From assembly GCA_014730235.1 (NCBI GenBank), contig WJIO01000306.1:1-49145 (forward strand): a stretch of DNA of 49,145 nt. Reading direction: 5' to 3'. The notes under the pieces are model-generated. The model made no database searches and was not told where the DNA came from. It saw only the letters and a list, made by a program, of their open reading frames with translations. The position numbers and the translations under genes were made by a program. The first letter of the stretch is position 1. Each line of letters opens with the position of its first letter. The DNA comes from Candidatus Poribacteria bacterium. GTDB lineage: Bacteria > Poribacteria > DTPJ01 > WJIO01. Of this stretch, positions 7,847 to 15,084 are shown in pieces.

Positions 7847-9397
7847 TTATGAATAATGAATCTTTATGCTTTCATTATTATGTATTTCGCCTTGTTCTTT
7901 GAATACCACCTGAACTTTGGCTGTAGGATCAACTGATTCTACTGTCTCGGCATAATCCATGTTTACTTTACAGAGATTTCCATGTAATACTTCTTCATAT
8001 CTGTCTTTCAATTCATCGCTGGAAATACCTATATCCAGCAATTCAATATCCACATAAAACTGCAAATTGCCTTTTTCATCATCTCTGCAATTAAGCTTGA
8101 AAGCCCCGGTTATCTGTGACGATATATCGGGATCAGAAAACAATGCGTCCCTTATATTATCAGGATATACAAACCCCCCGCAAACAGGTATTTCACCGGT
8201 AGATCTGCCGTATACATAGAACAAGGGTGCAGGTAAGTCCATATCAATTTTTAAATCAGCATCTACCAGCATGTCCCTCATCTTTTCATAGGTTACAACT
8301 CCCCCTAAATCATGTATATTATATCGCATTAATGGGACAAGGGTGTCAGGAGAAAGAGTGCTGAATTCCAGTTCATACCTTTCATTTATTCTTATGTGAT
8401 ACTGAAGGGGATTATAGGAAAAAAGCATGGGCAGATTTCTGCTTTTCTTGTTGAAAACCAATTCGGCAAAATCCGGGCAAGAATAAGCAGCTTGCCTGAT
8501 TTTCACAGTAAACGGAGTCTCCGTAAATCCCACGATGCCAAGATCCGACGCGCCGTATGTGGAGTATACATGATTTTCCGTTCTATTATGGTTTAAATTA
8601 TTGTTAATATATTCACGCCATCCCTCGCTGAAACCTTCTGCGCTGGCCATTAAAATAAATCTGGTAGAATCATCCATCCAGAAATTTTCTCTGTTTTTCT
8701 TTCCCTGTTCTAATACAAGCTTAAGAAATGGAGGATAACCGAATATAATTATCTGGTCATATCCTGATCTGCATCTATCCACTATTTCTATTATCTCTTT
8801 ATCGTTTGTACCTGTAACGCAGAAAGAAACACCTGATAGCATCAACCGACTCAAACCTGTTCCCGATACCCATGTACCTTGTGAAAAAGCATTGATAACC
8901 AAGGTTTTATATTTGCTAAATTCAAGCAGATATTCAAAAAAGATGCAGGTAGACCTTCTCCCCCGTTCCTCTTCTGCTTGAGAACATGGCCATATACAGG
9001 GTTTACCTGAAAAACCTGAACTTCTGGATAGAAGAGAAGCATCACAAATTCTTCCGCTGACGCATAAATCTTCCAGAGAACTGATGGTCTGGATATAGCT
9101 CTTTTTATCAATAACCGGAACTTTGTCTATGAAGTCATTCAGATTTTTTATGCTTGCAATATCCACACTTTCAGACTGAAGAAATTTCCTGTAATGGGGA
9201 ACTTCTTTCGCCGCTCGATGAAAAGCAGATATTAGCCTTTTCTCTGACATTATTTCCAGGAATTCCGGTGACATTCGTTTTACTCTTTTTATACGCTTTT
9301 CCATACTGGTACTGGATTTGCGCTTTGTAATGATATTTAGTGCCCTATCCGGCAGCATGGTTATTAATTTTTCCCTTAATCTCATTTTTGATGACAT
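7847..9397 (-). CDS. PaaK/CapK-like adenylate-forming enzyme
   Basis: A 516-residue member of the phenylacetate-CoA ligase-like (PaaK/CapK) branch of AMP-forming enzymes, acting in the cytoplasm. The phosphate-loop motif is LLSRSSGFSGKP (about residue 125), the A5-type motif is VYSTYGASDLG (about 285), and the A7-type segment is LVPLMRYNIHDLGGVV (about 370), followed by VYGRSTGEIPVCGGFVYPDNI. The N-terminal region, RAAKEVPHYRKFL, is characteristic of CapK-type proteins. The acid substrate is unknown. It lies 26 bases upstream of hisD and 43 bases after the TIM-barrel gene, all on the minus strand, so the three are probably co-transcribed. Confidence 0.78.
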   Translation of the reverse strand: MSSKMRLREKLITMLPDRALNIITKRKSSTSMEKRIKRVKRMSPEFLEIMSEKRLISAFHRAAKEVPHYRKFLQSESVDIASIKNLNDFIDKVPVIDKKSYIQTISSLEDLCVSGRICDASLLSRSSGFSGKPCIWPCSQAEEERGRRSTCIFFEYLLEFSKYKTLVINAFSQGTWVSGTGLSRLMLSGVSFCVTGTNDKEIIEIVDRCRSGYDQIIIFGYPPFLKLVLEQGKKNRENFWMDDSTRFILMASAEGFSEGWREYINNNLNHNRTENHVYSTYGASDLGIVGFTETPFTVKIRQAAYSCPDFAELVFNKKSRNLPMLFSYNPLQYHIRINERYELEFSTLSPDTLVPLMRYNIHDLGGVVTYEKMRDMLVDADLKIDMDLPAPLFYVYGRSTGEIPVCGGFVYPDNIRDALFSDPDISSQITGAFKLNCRDDEKGNLQFYVDIELLDIGISSDELKDRYEEVLHGNLCKVNMDYAETVESVDPTAKVQVVFKEQGEIHNNESIKIHYS

Positions 9398-9440
9398 AAT
9401 TAAATCATTCTCAAGCTGCTGGTAATCTGCCCTACCTTTT

Positions 9441-10313
9441 CTATTCGTTAGCGCAGTTACAGAACCAGTGATCCTTTCCCTTCATTACCAGATGTTTACA
9501 CTTTCTGCATCTGAAGTTTATATCCTCCGGGTTATCCAGAAGCGCGCCAACTTCCTTAAGCATCTGTTTATAGCTGGCATTACCCCAGGGTGCAGTCTCG
9601 ATAGTTAAAGGCATATCATAGTTTATCTTGTGTAAAAGCCTGACAAAATCTGGCCAATCTGTCGTGCCATAAGGTGGTTGGATGTGGGTATCCCTGATTT
9701 TGTCATTGTCCTGTATATGAATATTTATGAATTTCTCCCCCAGTGTTTCCATGAATTCTTCTATGTTATCGCACAGATGGGCATGTCCGGTATCAAAACA
9801 CACACCCAGCAGAGGTGAATCTATCTTCTCGATAGTCTTCTGTATATGACTTACCTTGTATCCCGGATGGGAAGCCAGCATGTTCTCCAGGGCCAACTGG
9901 ACATTGGAGAGACTGGCAGAATCCATTAACCTGCATATGCTTTCATAAGCTATCTGGTTTGCTTTGTCCATATCTTCTTCTGTCTCAAGTCCGCCCACGC
10001 CCGGATGTATAACGATCATCTCAACACCGGCTATACCAGCTTTATGTATAAGATTCCTGTGGGTTTGTATGGCTGTCTCCCGTTTATCAACATCAAAATC
10101 CGAAAGGTTACAATTCGATCCAAAGGGGGCATGTATTGATCTTATCCATATGTCACTTTTCTTAAACATGGATACCGTTTCTGTAACCAGATCATCCTCA
10201 TTTTCCAGAAAGAAATAGGGTGAAGTCTCTACGATCCTGGCTTCATTATCTTTTAACCAATCTATAGTTTCTTGTGTTTTATCCAGATCACCTCTGCATA
10301 TAGCAAGCTCCAT
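9441..10313 (-). CDS. Xylose-isomerase-like TIM-barrel protein with C-terminal zinc-ribbon-like tail
   Basis: AP-endonuclease-2/sugar-phosphate-isomerase family of 290 residues. Metal-site landmarks are IHPGVGG, LALENMLA, GVCFDTGHAH, INIHIQDND, and LTIETAPWG at the barrel end. Members isomerise or epimerise sugars; the substrate here is unknown. A TTG at 10343 is possible, but ATG 10313 is preferred because GGAAGGA (10322-10328) ends 8 bases before it. The last 25 residues hold a C-x2-C ... C-x-C set (FRCRKCKHLVMKGKDHWFCNC), not usual in this family and resembling a zinc ribbon or a small Fe/Zn site. It is the first gene of the operon; promoter at 10383-10412. Confidence 0.75.
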   Translation of the reverse strand: MELAICRGDLDKTQETIDWLKDNEARIVETSPYFFLENEDDLVTETVSMFKKSDIWIRSIHAPFGSNCNLSDFDVDKRETAIQTHRNLIHKAGIAGVEMIVIHPGVGGLETEEDMDKANQIAYESICRLMDSASLSNVQLALENMLASHPGYKVSHIQKTIEKIDSPLLGVCFDTGHAHLCDNIEEFMETLGEKFINIHIQDNDKIRDTHIQPPYGTTDWPDFVRLLHKINYDMPLTIETAPWGNASYKQMLKEVGALLDNPEDINFRCRKCKHLVMKGKDHWFCNCANE

Positions 10314-10382
10314 TAAACTTATCCTTCCTGAATTTTTATTCAAAATTAAAATAAATCGTAAATTACTATTTAAATCCGCTTC

Positions 10383-10412
10383 ATACTATCATATAATAAG
10401 TTTATAAGTCAA
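10383..10412 (-). promoter_or_regulatory. Probable promoter of the TIM-barrel/PaaK-like/hisD operon
   Basis: Minus strand TTGACT (10412-10407), 18 bases, then TAGTAT (10388-10383). Predicted start near 10376, about 63 nt before ATG 10313. The -35 is good, the -10 moderate. Confidence 0.5.
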
Positions 10413-10528
10413 GTTCTACAAAACAGGCATCGGCTATAATCCAGTCAATTAGTTTATTAACAATATGTATAAAAATTCAACAAAATTCCGTTGCATAAAG
10501 AACCATGACGCGCTATGCAAATCAACTT

Positions 10529-10683
10529 GGCTTTTCCGGGTTCAGTGTGGTAAACTTCTTTATGCTGTCATTCCTGCGAAACCAGGAATCCAGTAGATCC
10601 ACCTAAAGACTGTATTCCTGCTTTCGCAGGAATGACAAGCGGAGAGAATTTTCAATTATAACCACACTAAACCCGGAAGAACC
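10529..10683. repeat. MITE-like family 1, copy D (complete, perfect 8-bp target duplication)
   Basis: Ends GGCTTTTCCGGGTTCAGTGTGG (10529-10550) and the complement of GGTTCTTCCGGGTTTAGTGTGG (10662-10683). ATCAACTT stands immediately outside both ends (10521-10528 and 10684-10691). The interior has two nested arms of CATTCCTGCGAAA...CAGGAATG. This is the cleanest copy for defining the element. Confidence 0.9.
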
Positions 10684-10885
10684 ATCAACTTTTAATAATT
10701 TTCTTAAGCAAAATTTAAATGAGATAGATTACAAAGGAACTTATACTCCCGGATATTTTGGATCTATATTTACAAACGACTTACATCTGGAATAATTCTT
10801 GCAAAGGAATAATATCGGCATCATCAGTCTGAAGGAAAAACAGCAAATCATGAGAACGAGAAAAAGCAAATACAAAAAAGTAAAA

Positions 10886-10924
10886 TACTGCCTGCGATTC
10901 CCAAGGACAACACAGCAGGCAGTA
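10886..10924 (+). other. 10-bp perfect hairpin ahead of the FlgM-like gene
   Basis: TACTGCCTGC (10886-10895) and GCAGGCAGTA (10915-10924) with a 19-base loop. It lies 24 bases upstream of GTG 10949. No T-run follows, so it is not an ordinary terminator. It may shape the leader of the FlgM-like mRNA. Confidence 0.5.
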
Positions 10925-10948
10925 AAATTCAGAAGAAAGGACTTTTCT

Positions 10949-11143
10949 GTGTCAAGGCATAATAAAGAAGTCCAAAAATATATAAAAATGGCAAAGAATG
11001 TTTCCCATATTCGTCAGGATAAAATTGAAGAATTAAAAAAACTTATCGAAAGTGGAGAATACAAAATAGATAGCGATAAAGTCGCACAGAGCATTATTGA
11101 ATTACACAAAGATATATGCTCAAAAAAATCTTCCGATAAATAA
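10949..11143 (+). CDS. flgM: FlgM-like anti-sigma-28 factor
   Basis: The C-terminal half, VSHIRQDKIEELKKLIESGEYKIDSDKVAQSIIELH, is the FlgM signature (IRxEKVExLKxAIxxGxYxVDxxxIAxxLI). In the family it binds the flagellar sigma factor FliA until the hook-basal body is complete. The open frame extends upstream (ATG 10850), but that extension is a lysine/arginine-rich stretch crossing a perfect hairpin. GTG 10949, with AGAAAGGA (10934-10941) 7 bases upstream, is the better start and gives 64 residues, short for FlgM. The gene stands alone; no flagellar gene is nearby. Alternative start ATG 10850 gives 97 residues. Confidence 0.68.
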   Translation: MSRHNKEVQKYIKMAKNVSHIRQDKIEELKKLIESGEYKIDSDKVAQSIIELHKDICSKKSSDK

Positions 11144-11505
11144 TACCTGCTATTTGGTCTTCCTTTATATTTCTTACCATTATAAAATAGATATAAGTAT
11201 TTCCATCCATAGAGATCTTACCGAACTTCCGATAATAAGGAATAAAGCCAAATCAAAAAGTGTTTTACTGTTCAAAACATATTTAGCGTATTTAATTTTC
11301 AGGCGTAAGCCGGTATTACAAAAGATTTGAGATATTAGATGTTGGGAGCTTCACTCATATAAAATTCCGACGCATCTCGTAATAAATATTATACTTGGAT
11401 CTTATTTGATTGTTGAAATTATGGCTTGAATAGGTTAAAATTATAAACGTGTTCTGAATCACAAAGAAAACTTACCTTAAAAACATTTCATATAATCTTA
11501 CTTAG
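11144..11505. other. Intergenic stretch with no recognised feature
   Basis: AT-rich DNA between the FlgM-like gene and the family 2 repeat. No gene, good promoter or stable hairpin was recognised. The remaining 11658-11733 holds only the leader of the first propeller gene, ending in AGGAGGG (11718-11724). Confidence 0.4.
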
Positions 11506-11657
11506 TATTCACTGTTTTTCTGTGAATGTATTTAAAAATTAAGTCCTGTCATTCCTGCGAAAGCGAGAATCCAGTTTTCCAGAATAACGCGTTTTCTGGT
11601 TTCCTGCCTTCGTTAGAAAGACGAACTCTATAGTCAACAATAGAAAATCAGTGAATA
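11506..11657. repeat. MITE-like family 2, complete copy
   Basis: Ends TATTCACTGTTTTTCT (from 11506) and AGAAAATCAGTGAATA (11642-11657) are inverted copies with one mismatch in 16. The left end is itself a hairpin (TATTCAC...GTGAAT). The interior carries GTCATTCCTGCGAAAGC and CCAGTTTTCCAGAATAACGC. A solo left end is found at 15021-15060, and an interior match at about 5478-5575. No clear target duplication is visible. It sits upstream of the propeller locus and may influence its transcription. Confidence 0.7.
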
Positions 11658-11733
11658 TTAATTAATTCCACATTCGTAACGTTTTAAATGAAGCACACTT
11701 TCTAGGATACAAAATCCAGGAGGGTAACATAAT

Positions 11734-12981
11734 ATGGAAGCTCAACCGTTGTTGAAACGGTACAATAGGATAACGATATTCACAGTTATGCTGTTTATAA
11801 TATGTTTTACTGCTCAATATTCTTCCGCCGACGATTGGCCCCAATGGCGCGGCCCTGACAGAAACGGGGTATCAAATGAAACTGGATGGTCTGCCTATTG
11901 GTCAGAATCTGGTCCGGAGGAATTATGGCGATTGTCCGTAGGTACTGGTTATTCCTCGGTAATTGTAGTCGATAACCGGTTGTATACTATGGGTAACATT
12001 GATAAGCAGGATATTATATACTGCCTCGATGCCACAACAGGCAAAGAGATATGGAAACACTCATATCCAGCCGCTTCTAGTGGTGCTGGATATCCAGGAC
12101 CAGCCTCTACACCCGCTTTTGATCATGACAGGCTCTACATCTTCGGCCGTGAAGGTCATCTGGTTTGTCTGGATGCAAATTCCGGTGAACCAGTATGGTC
12201 TAAACACTCAGCAGATTTTGGCGCAAACTTGCCCGAATGGGGTTTTGCCTCATCTCCCCTTGTTTATGATAATATGGTCATAGTTGACGCTGGTATGACC
12301 CTGGCCCTTAACAAATCCAACGGTAATTTGATATGGAAAACAAAGGATTATGGTGACGCATGGGATATAAAAAACCAGGGTGGCGGCTATTCAGCACCTG
12401 TTGTCTTTGATTTCAATGGCAAAAAACTTCTGGCTGTATTCAATTCATCAGGATTAACTATACTGGATCCTAACGATGGCAGCGAATTAATGCAGCATCC
12501 CTGGAAGACTGCATATAACGTAAATGCCGCTACTCCCATAATTAAAGACGATAAAATATTCATATCCTCAGGTTACAACGTGGGCGGTGCCCTGTTACAG
12601 GTAAGCGAGAACGGCCTTTCTGAAATCTGGAAAAATAAGGAAATGAGAAATCATTTCAATAGCTGTGTTCTGTGGAATGATTATCTCTATGGCTTTGACG
12701 AAAGTGAGGTAAAATGCCTGGACTGGAACACAGGACAGGCTAAATGGGGTCAAAGAGGATACGGTAAAGGCTCATTGATGATAGCCGATGGTAAATTGAT
12801 TATAATGAGTGACAAGGGAAAGCTGGCAATTGCAGAGGCATCACCCGAAGCCTTTAAAGAGCTATCCAGCGCAAAAGTCCTCAGCGGTCTATGCTGGACA
12901 GTGCCGGTCCTAGCCAACGGCAAGATATACTGCCGCAACCATGACGATGGTGAGTTAGTATGTCTTAATGTTAAAAATTAA
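11734..12981 (+). CDS. Secreted PQQ-type beta-propeller protein 1
   Basis: Periplasmic propeller of 415 residues. A hydrophobic signal segment (IFTVMLFIICFTAQYSSA) is followed by DDWPQWRGPDRNGVS, a typical opening of this family. Repeated blade motifs of the PQQ type follow: IIYCLDATTGKEIWKHSY, LVCLDANSGEPVWSKH, TLALNKSNGNLIWKTK, VKCLDWNTGQAKWG. Such proteins adopt the fold of quinoprotein dehydrogenases and BamB, but no PQQ or calcium ligand set is evident, so a cofactor is not assured. AGGAGGG lies 9 bases before ATG. It is the first of five similar propellers in this locus and likely its first gene. Confidence 0.85.
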   Translation: MEAQPLLKRYNRITIFTVMLFIICFTAQYSSADDWPQWRGPDRNGVSNETGWSAYWSESGPEELWRLSVGTGYSSVIVVDNRLYTMGNIDKQDIIYCLDATTGKEIWKHSYPAASSGAGYPGPASTPAFDHDRLYIFGREGHLVCLDANSGEPVWSKHSADFGANLPEWGFASSPLVYDNMVIVDAGMTLALNKSNGNLIWKTKDYGDAWDIKNQGGGYSAPVVFDFNGKKLLAVFNSSGLTILDPNDGSELMQHPWKTAYNVNAATPIIKDDKIFISSGYNVGGALLQVSENGLSEIWKNKEMRNHFNSCVLWNDYLYGFDESEVKCLDWNTGQAKWGQRGYGKGSLMIADGKLIIMSDKGKLAIAEASPEAFKELSSAKVLSGLCWTVPVLANGKIYCRNHDDGELVCLNVKN

Positions 12982-13107
12982 GATCTGATATTTCTAAAAT
13001 TAACTAAAACCAGATGTTGCAGTGCTTAAAGAGACACTAGCAAATGAAAATGCTATCAGGCTGTCATTCTGAATGGAGCGAAGAATCTCATTTAGGAGCA
13101 TAAATTC

Positions 13108-14301
13108 TTGAGCAAAACAAGATTAATATTCAGCATCCTATCAATTATCATAGTAATATTCTTTATACTTCTCGCCGTTATAACCCTCGTCAGAAAACCT
13201 GATGAACAAACATCAAGTATTTCCACTGGCGATTTAAAAATCGCCAGTGGAAATATAAGCTGGCCAGTATTCAGGGGGAATCAAGCCCTTCAGGGTCTGG
13301 CTTTCGGTAAGCTTTCCAACTCTTTAACCCTTTTATGTAAATTCAAAACAGATGCAGCTATCAGGTCTTCTCCGGTGGTCAAAGATGGTCGCGTATACTT
13401 TGGTTCTAACGATAATAAGGTTTATTGCATTGACTTATACAGTGGCAACGAAATATGGTCATACGAAACTATGGACATGGTAGAGGCCTCCCCATGTGTT
13501 GTGGATGATGCAGTTTACGTCGGCTCATCCGATTCGTTTGTATATGCCATGGATGCCAGAACCGGGGAATTAAAATGGAAATACGAAGCCGGGGAAAAAA
13601 TATTAGGAGCCGCAAATTGGGCAAAGAATCCCGACGGAAGTCTGAGTATATTAGCCGGAAGCTATGACAATAAGCTCCACTGTATAGACACCGTCAGCGG
13701 ACAGGCAAAGTGGACATACGAAGCGGATAATTACATTAACGGTGCTGCTGCTGTAACATCCGGCGTGGCGGCTTTCGGCAGCTGTGATGCCTTGCTTTAT
13801 ATAATATCAATAGCCGACGGCACAAAAGCCACAGACATAATGTCAGAAGCTTATATACCCGGATCTCCTGCCATAGTTGACGGAATAGCATACTTCGGCA
13901 ACTATGCAGGTGAACTGGTAGCTGCAGATATAAATACCGCTGATGTTAAATGGACTTATCAGAACGACGATATGGCATTTTTCTCATCTCCCGCCGTTGA
14001 TAACAGGCACATGGTTATAGGAGCGCGAGATGAAAACCTCCACTGTTTTGATGTAAAGAACGGTGATCTTTTATGGAGTTTTCAGACCAGGGGTAACGTG
14101 GACAGTTCCCCGGTTATATGTGATAATAAAGTCGTTGTAGGTTCTGATGATGGACGTTTATACATGGTCAACCTGAATGACGGCAACCTGATATGGTCAT
14201 ACCAGATCGGAGAGGCCATAACCTCATCACCAGCCGTAGTCAATGGCATGGTAATAGTAGGTTCTGAAGATGGATACTTATACACATTCAAATCAGAATA
14301 G
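13108..14301 (+). CDS. Membrane-anchored PQQ-type beta-propeller protein 2
   Basis: A 397-residue propeller with an N-terminal membrane anchor (LIFSILSIIIVIFFILLAVITLV) and seven or so blades of the form VYCIDLYSGNEIWSYE, VYAMDARTGELKWKYE, LHCIDTVSGQAKWTYE, LHCFDVKNGDLLWSFQ, LYMVNLNDGNLIWSYQ. It starts at TTG 13108 with AGGAG (13093-13097). A perfect 18-bp inverted repeat (13218-13255) is in frame in the linker between anchor and propeller. The 3' end overlaps the ABC ATPase gene by 32 bases, suggesting translational coupling. A sensor, scaffold or assembly factor role is possible. Confidence 0.85.
   Translation: MSKTRLIFSILSIIIVIFFILLAVITLVRKPDEQTSSISTGDLKIASGNISWPVFRGNQALQGLAFGKLSNSLTLLCKFKTDAAIRSSPVVKDGRVYFGSNDNKVYCIDLYSGNEIWSYETMDMVEASPCVVDDAVYVGSSDSFVYAMDARTGELKWKYEAGEKILGAANWAKNPDGSLSILAGSYDNKLHCIDTVSGQAKWTYEADNYINGAAAVTSGVAAFGSCDALLYIISIADGTKATDIMSEAYIPGSPAIVDGIAYFGNYAGELVAADINTADVKWTYQNDDMAFFSSPAVDNRHMVIGARDENLHCFDVKNGDLLWSFQTRGNVDSSPVICDNKVVVGSDDGRLYMVNLNDGNLIWSYQIGEAITSSPAVVNGMVIVGSEDGYLYTFKSE
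13218..13255 (+). repeat. Perfect 18-bp inverted repeat inside coding sequence
   Basis: Arms 13218-13235 (TATTTCCACTGGCGATTT) and 13238-13255 with a 2-base loop. It encodes the segment SISTGDLKIASGN in the linker of propeller protein 2, reading through in frame. Confidence 0.85.
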
Positions 14302-15010
14302 TTCCGAAAAGGTTATTCTCAAACTTGAAAGCATATCAAGGCATTATGAGAATCCTGCTGGTGAATCTATTCCAGTTCTACAAAGCATAAATCTACAGGT
14401 TAAAACCGGTGATTCCATAGCAATAGTTGGTCCTTCCGGTTCGGGCAAAAGCACACTGCTAAACATTATAGGCGCTCTGGACAGTCCTACCTCCGGTCGC
14501 GTTTTATTTCAGGATAGAGATTTATCCCGATTGGATGAAAAAGAGTTAGCGGCTTTAAGAAACCGTCAGGTAGGCTTTATATTCCAGCTACACCACCTTT
14601 TGCCTCAATATACCGTTCTGGAAAATGTACTTATACCAACATTGGCCAACGCAAGTAAAAATAGACTCAATAGAGCAGAACGCAGAGCAAGGGATTTACT
14701 GAACCGCGTAGGCCTGGAATCACGCATGTCATATCGCCCTGGTATCCTTTCTGGAGGGGAACGCCAGCGAGTGGCTGTAGTGAGAGCACTTATTAATAAC
14801 CCTAAAATTCTGCTTGCCGATGAACCAACCGGCTCTCTGGACAGGTCATCAGCCGATGAAGTGGCAAAGTTGATTATGGAGCTAAAACACGAACAAAATG
14901 TCACTCTGATTCTGGTCACTCACTCCCTGGAACTGGCAGATCGTATGAAATATATATTCGAACTGACTGACGGTATCCTGAAACCATATAATGAAGAAGA
15001 CTCTATATAA
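14270..15010 (+). CDS. ABC transporter ATP-binding protein (LolD/MacB-type)
   Basis: Cytoplasmic ATPase of 246 residues for the giant permease that follows. All motifs are intact: Walker A GPSGSGKST, Q-loop FQLHHLLPQYTVLENV, signature LSGGERQRVAVVRAL, Walker B ILLADEPTGSLD, switch histidine LVTHS. The LSGGERQR and the ...DEPTGSLD context place it in the LolD/MacB/FtsE group, which drives lipoprotein release, efflux or envelope mechanics rather than solute import. It overlaps the end of the preceding propeller gene by 32 bases. 74 bases containing a solo family 2 hairpin separate it from the permease. Confidence 0.92.
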   Translation: MDTYTHSNQNSSEKVILKLESISRHYENPAGESIPVLQSINLQVKTGDSIAIVGPSGSGKSTLLNIIGALDSPTSGRVLFQDRDLSRLDEKELAALRNRQVGFIFQLHHLLPQYTVLENVLIPTLANASKNRLNRAERRARDLLNRVGLESRMSYRPGILSGGERQRVAVVRALINNPKILLADEPTGSLDRSSADEVAKLIMELKHEQNVTLILVTHSLELADRMKYIFELTDGILKPYNEEDSI

Positions 15011-15020
15011 TATTCAATAA

Positions 15021-15060
15021 TATTCACTGTTTTTCTGTGAATATATTTAAAATTAAATCA
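15021..15060. repeat. Family 2 solo end (hairpin)
   Basis: TATTCACTGTTTTTCTGTGAATA forms a 7-bp stem; its extension TATTTAAAATTAA matches the left end of the copy at 11506. It lies between the ABC ATPase and permease genes. Confidence 0.6.
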
Positions 15061-15084
15061 CTAATTACCGATCACAAATAACCA

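Noticed and set aside
10799-10948. An N-terminal extension of the FlgM-like protein from TTG 10799 or ATG 10850.
   Set aside because: The translated extension is a basic low-complexity stretch crossing a perfect hairpin, and GTG 10949 has a better ribosome site. ATG 10850 remains an alternative.
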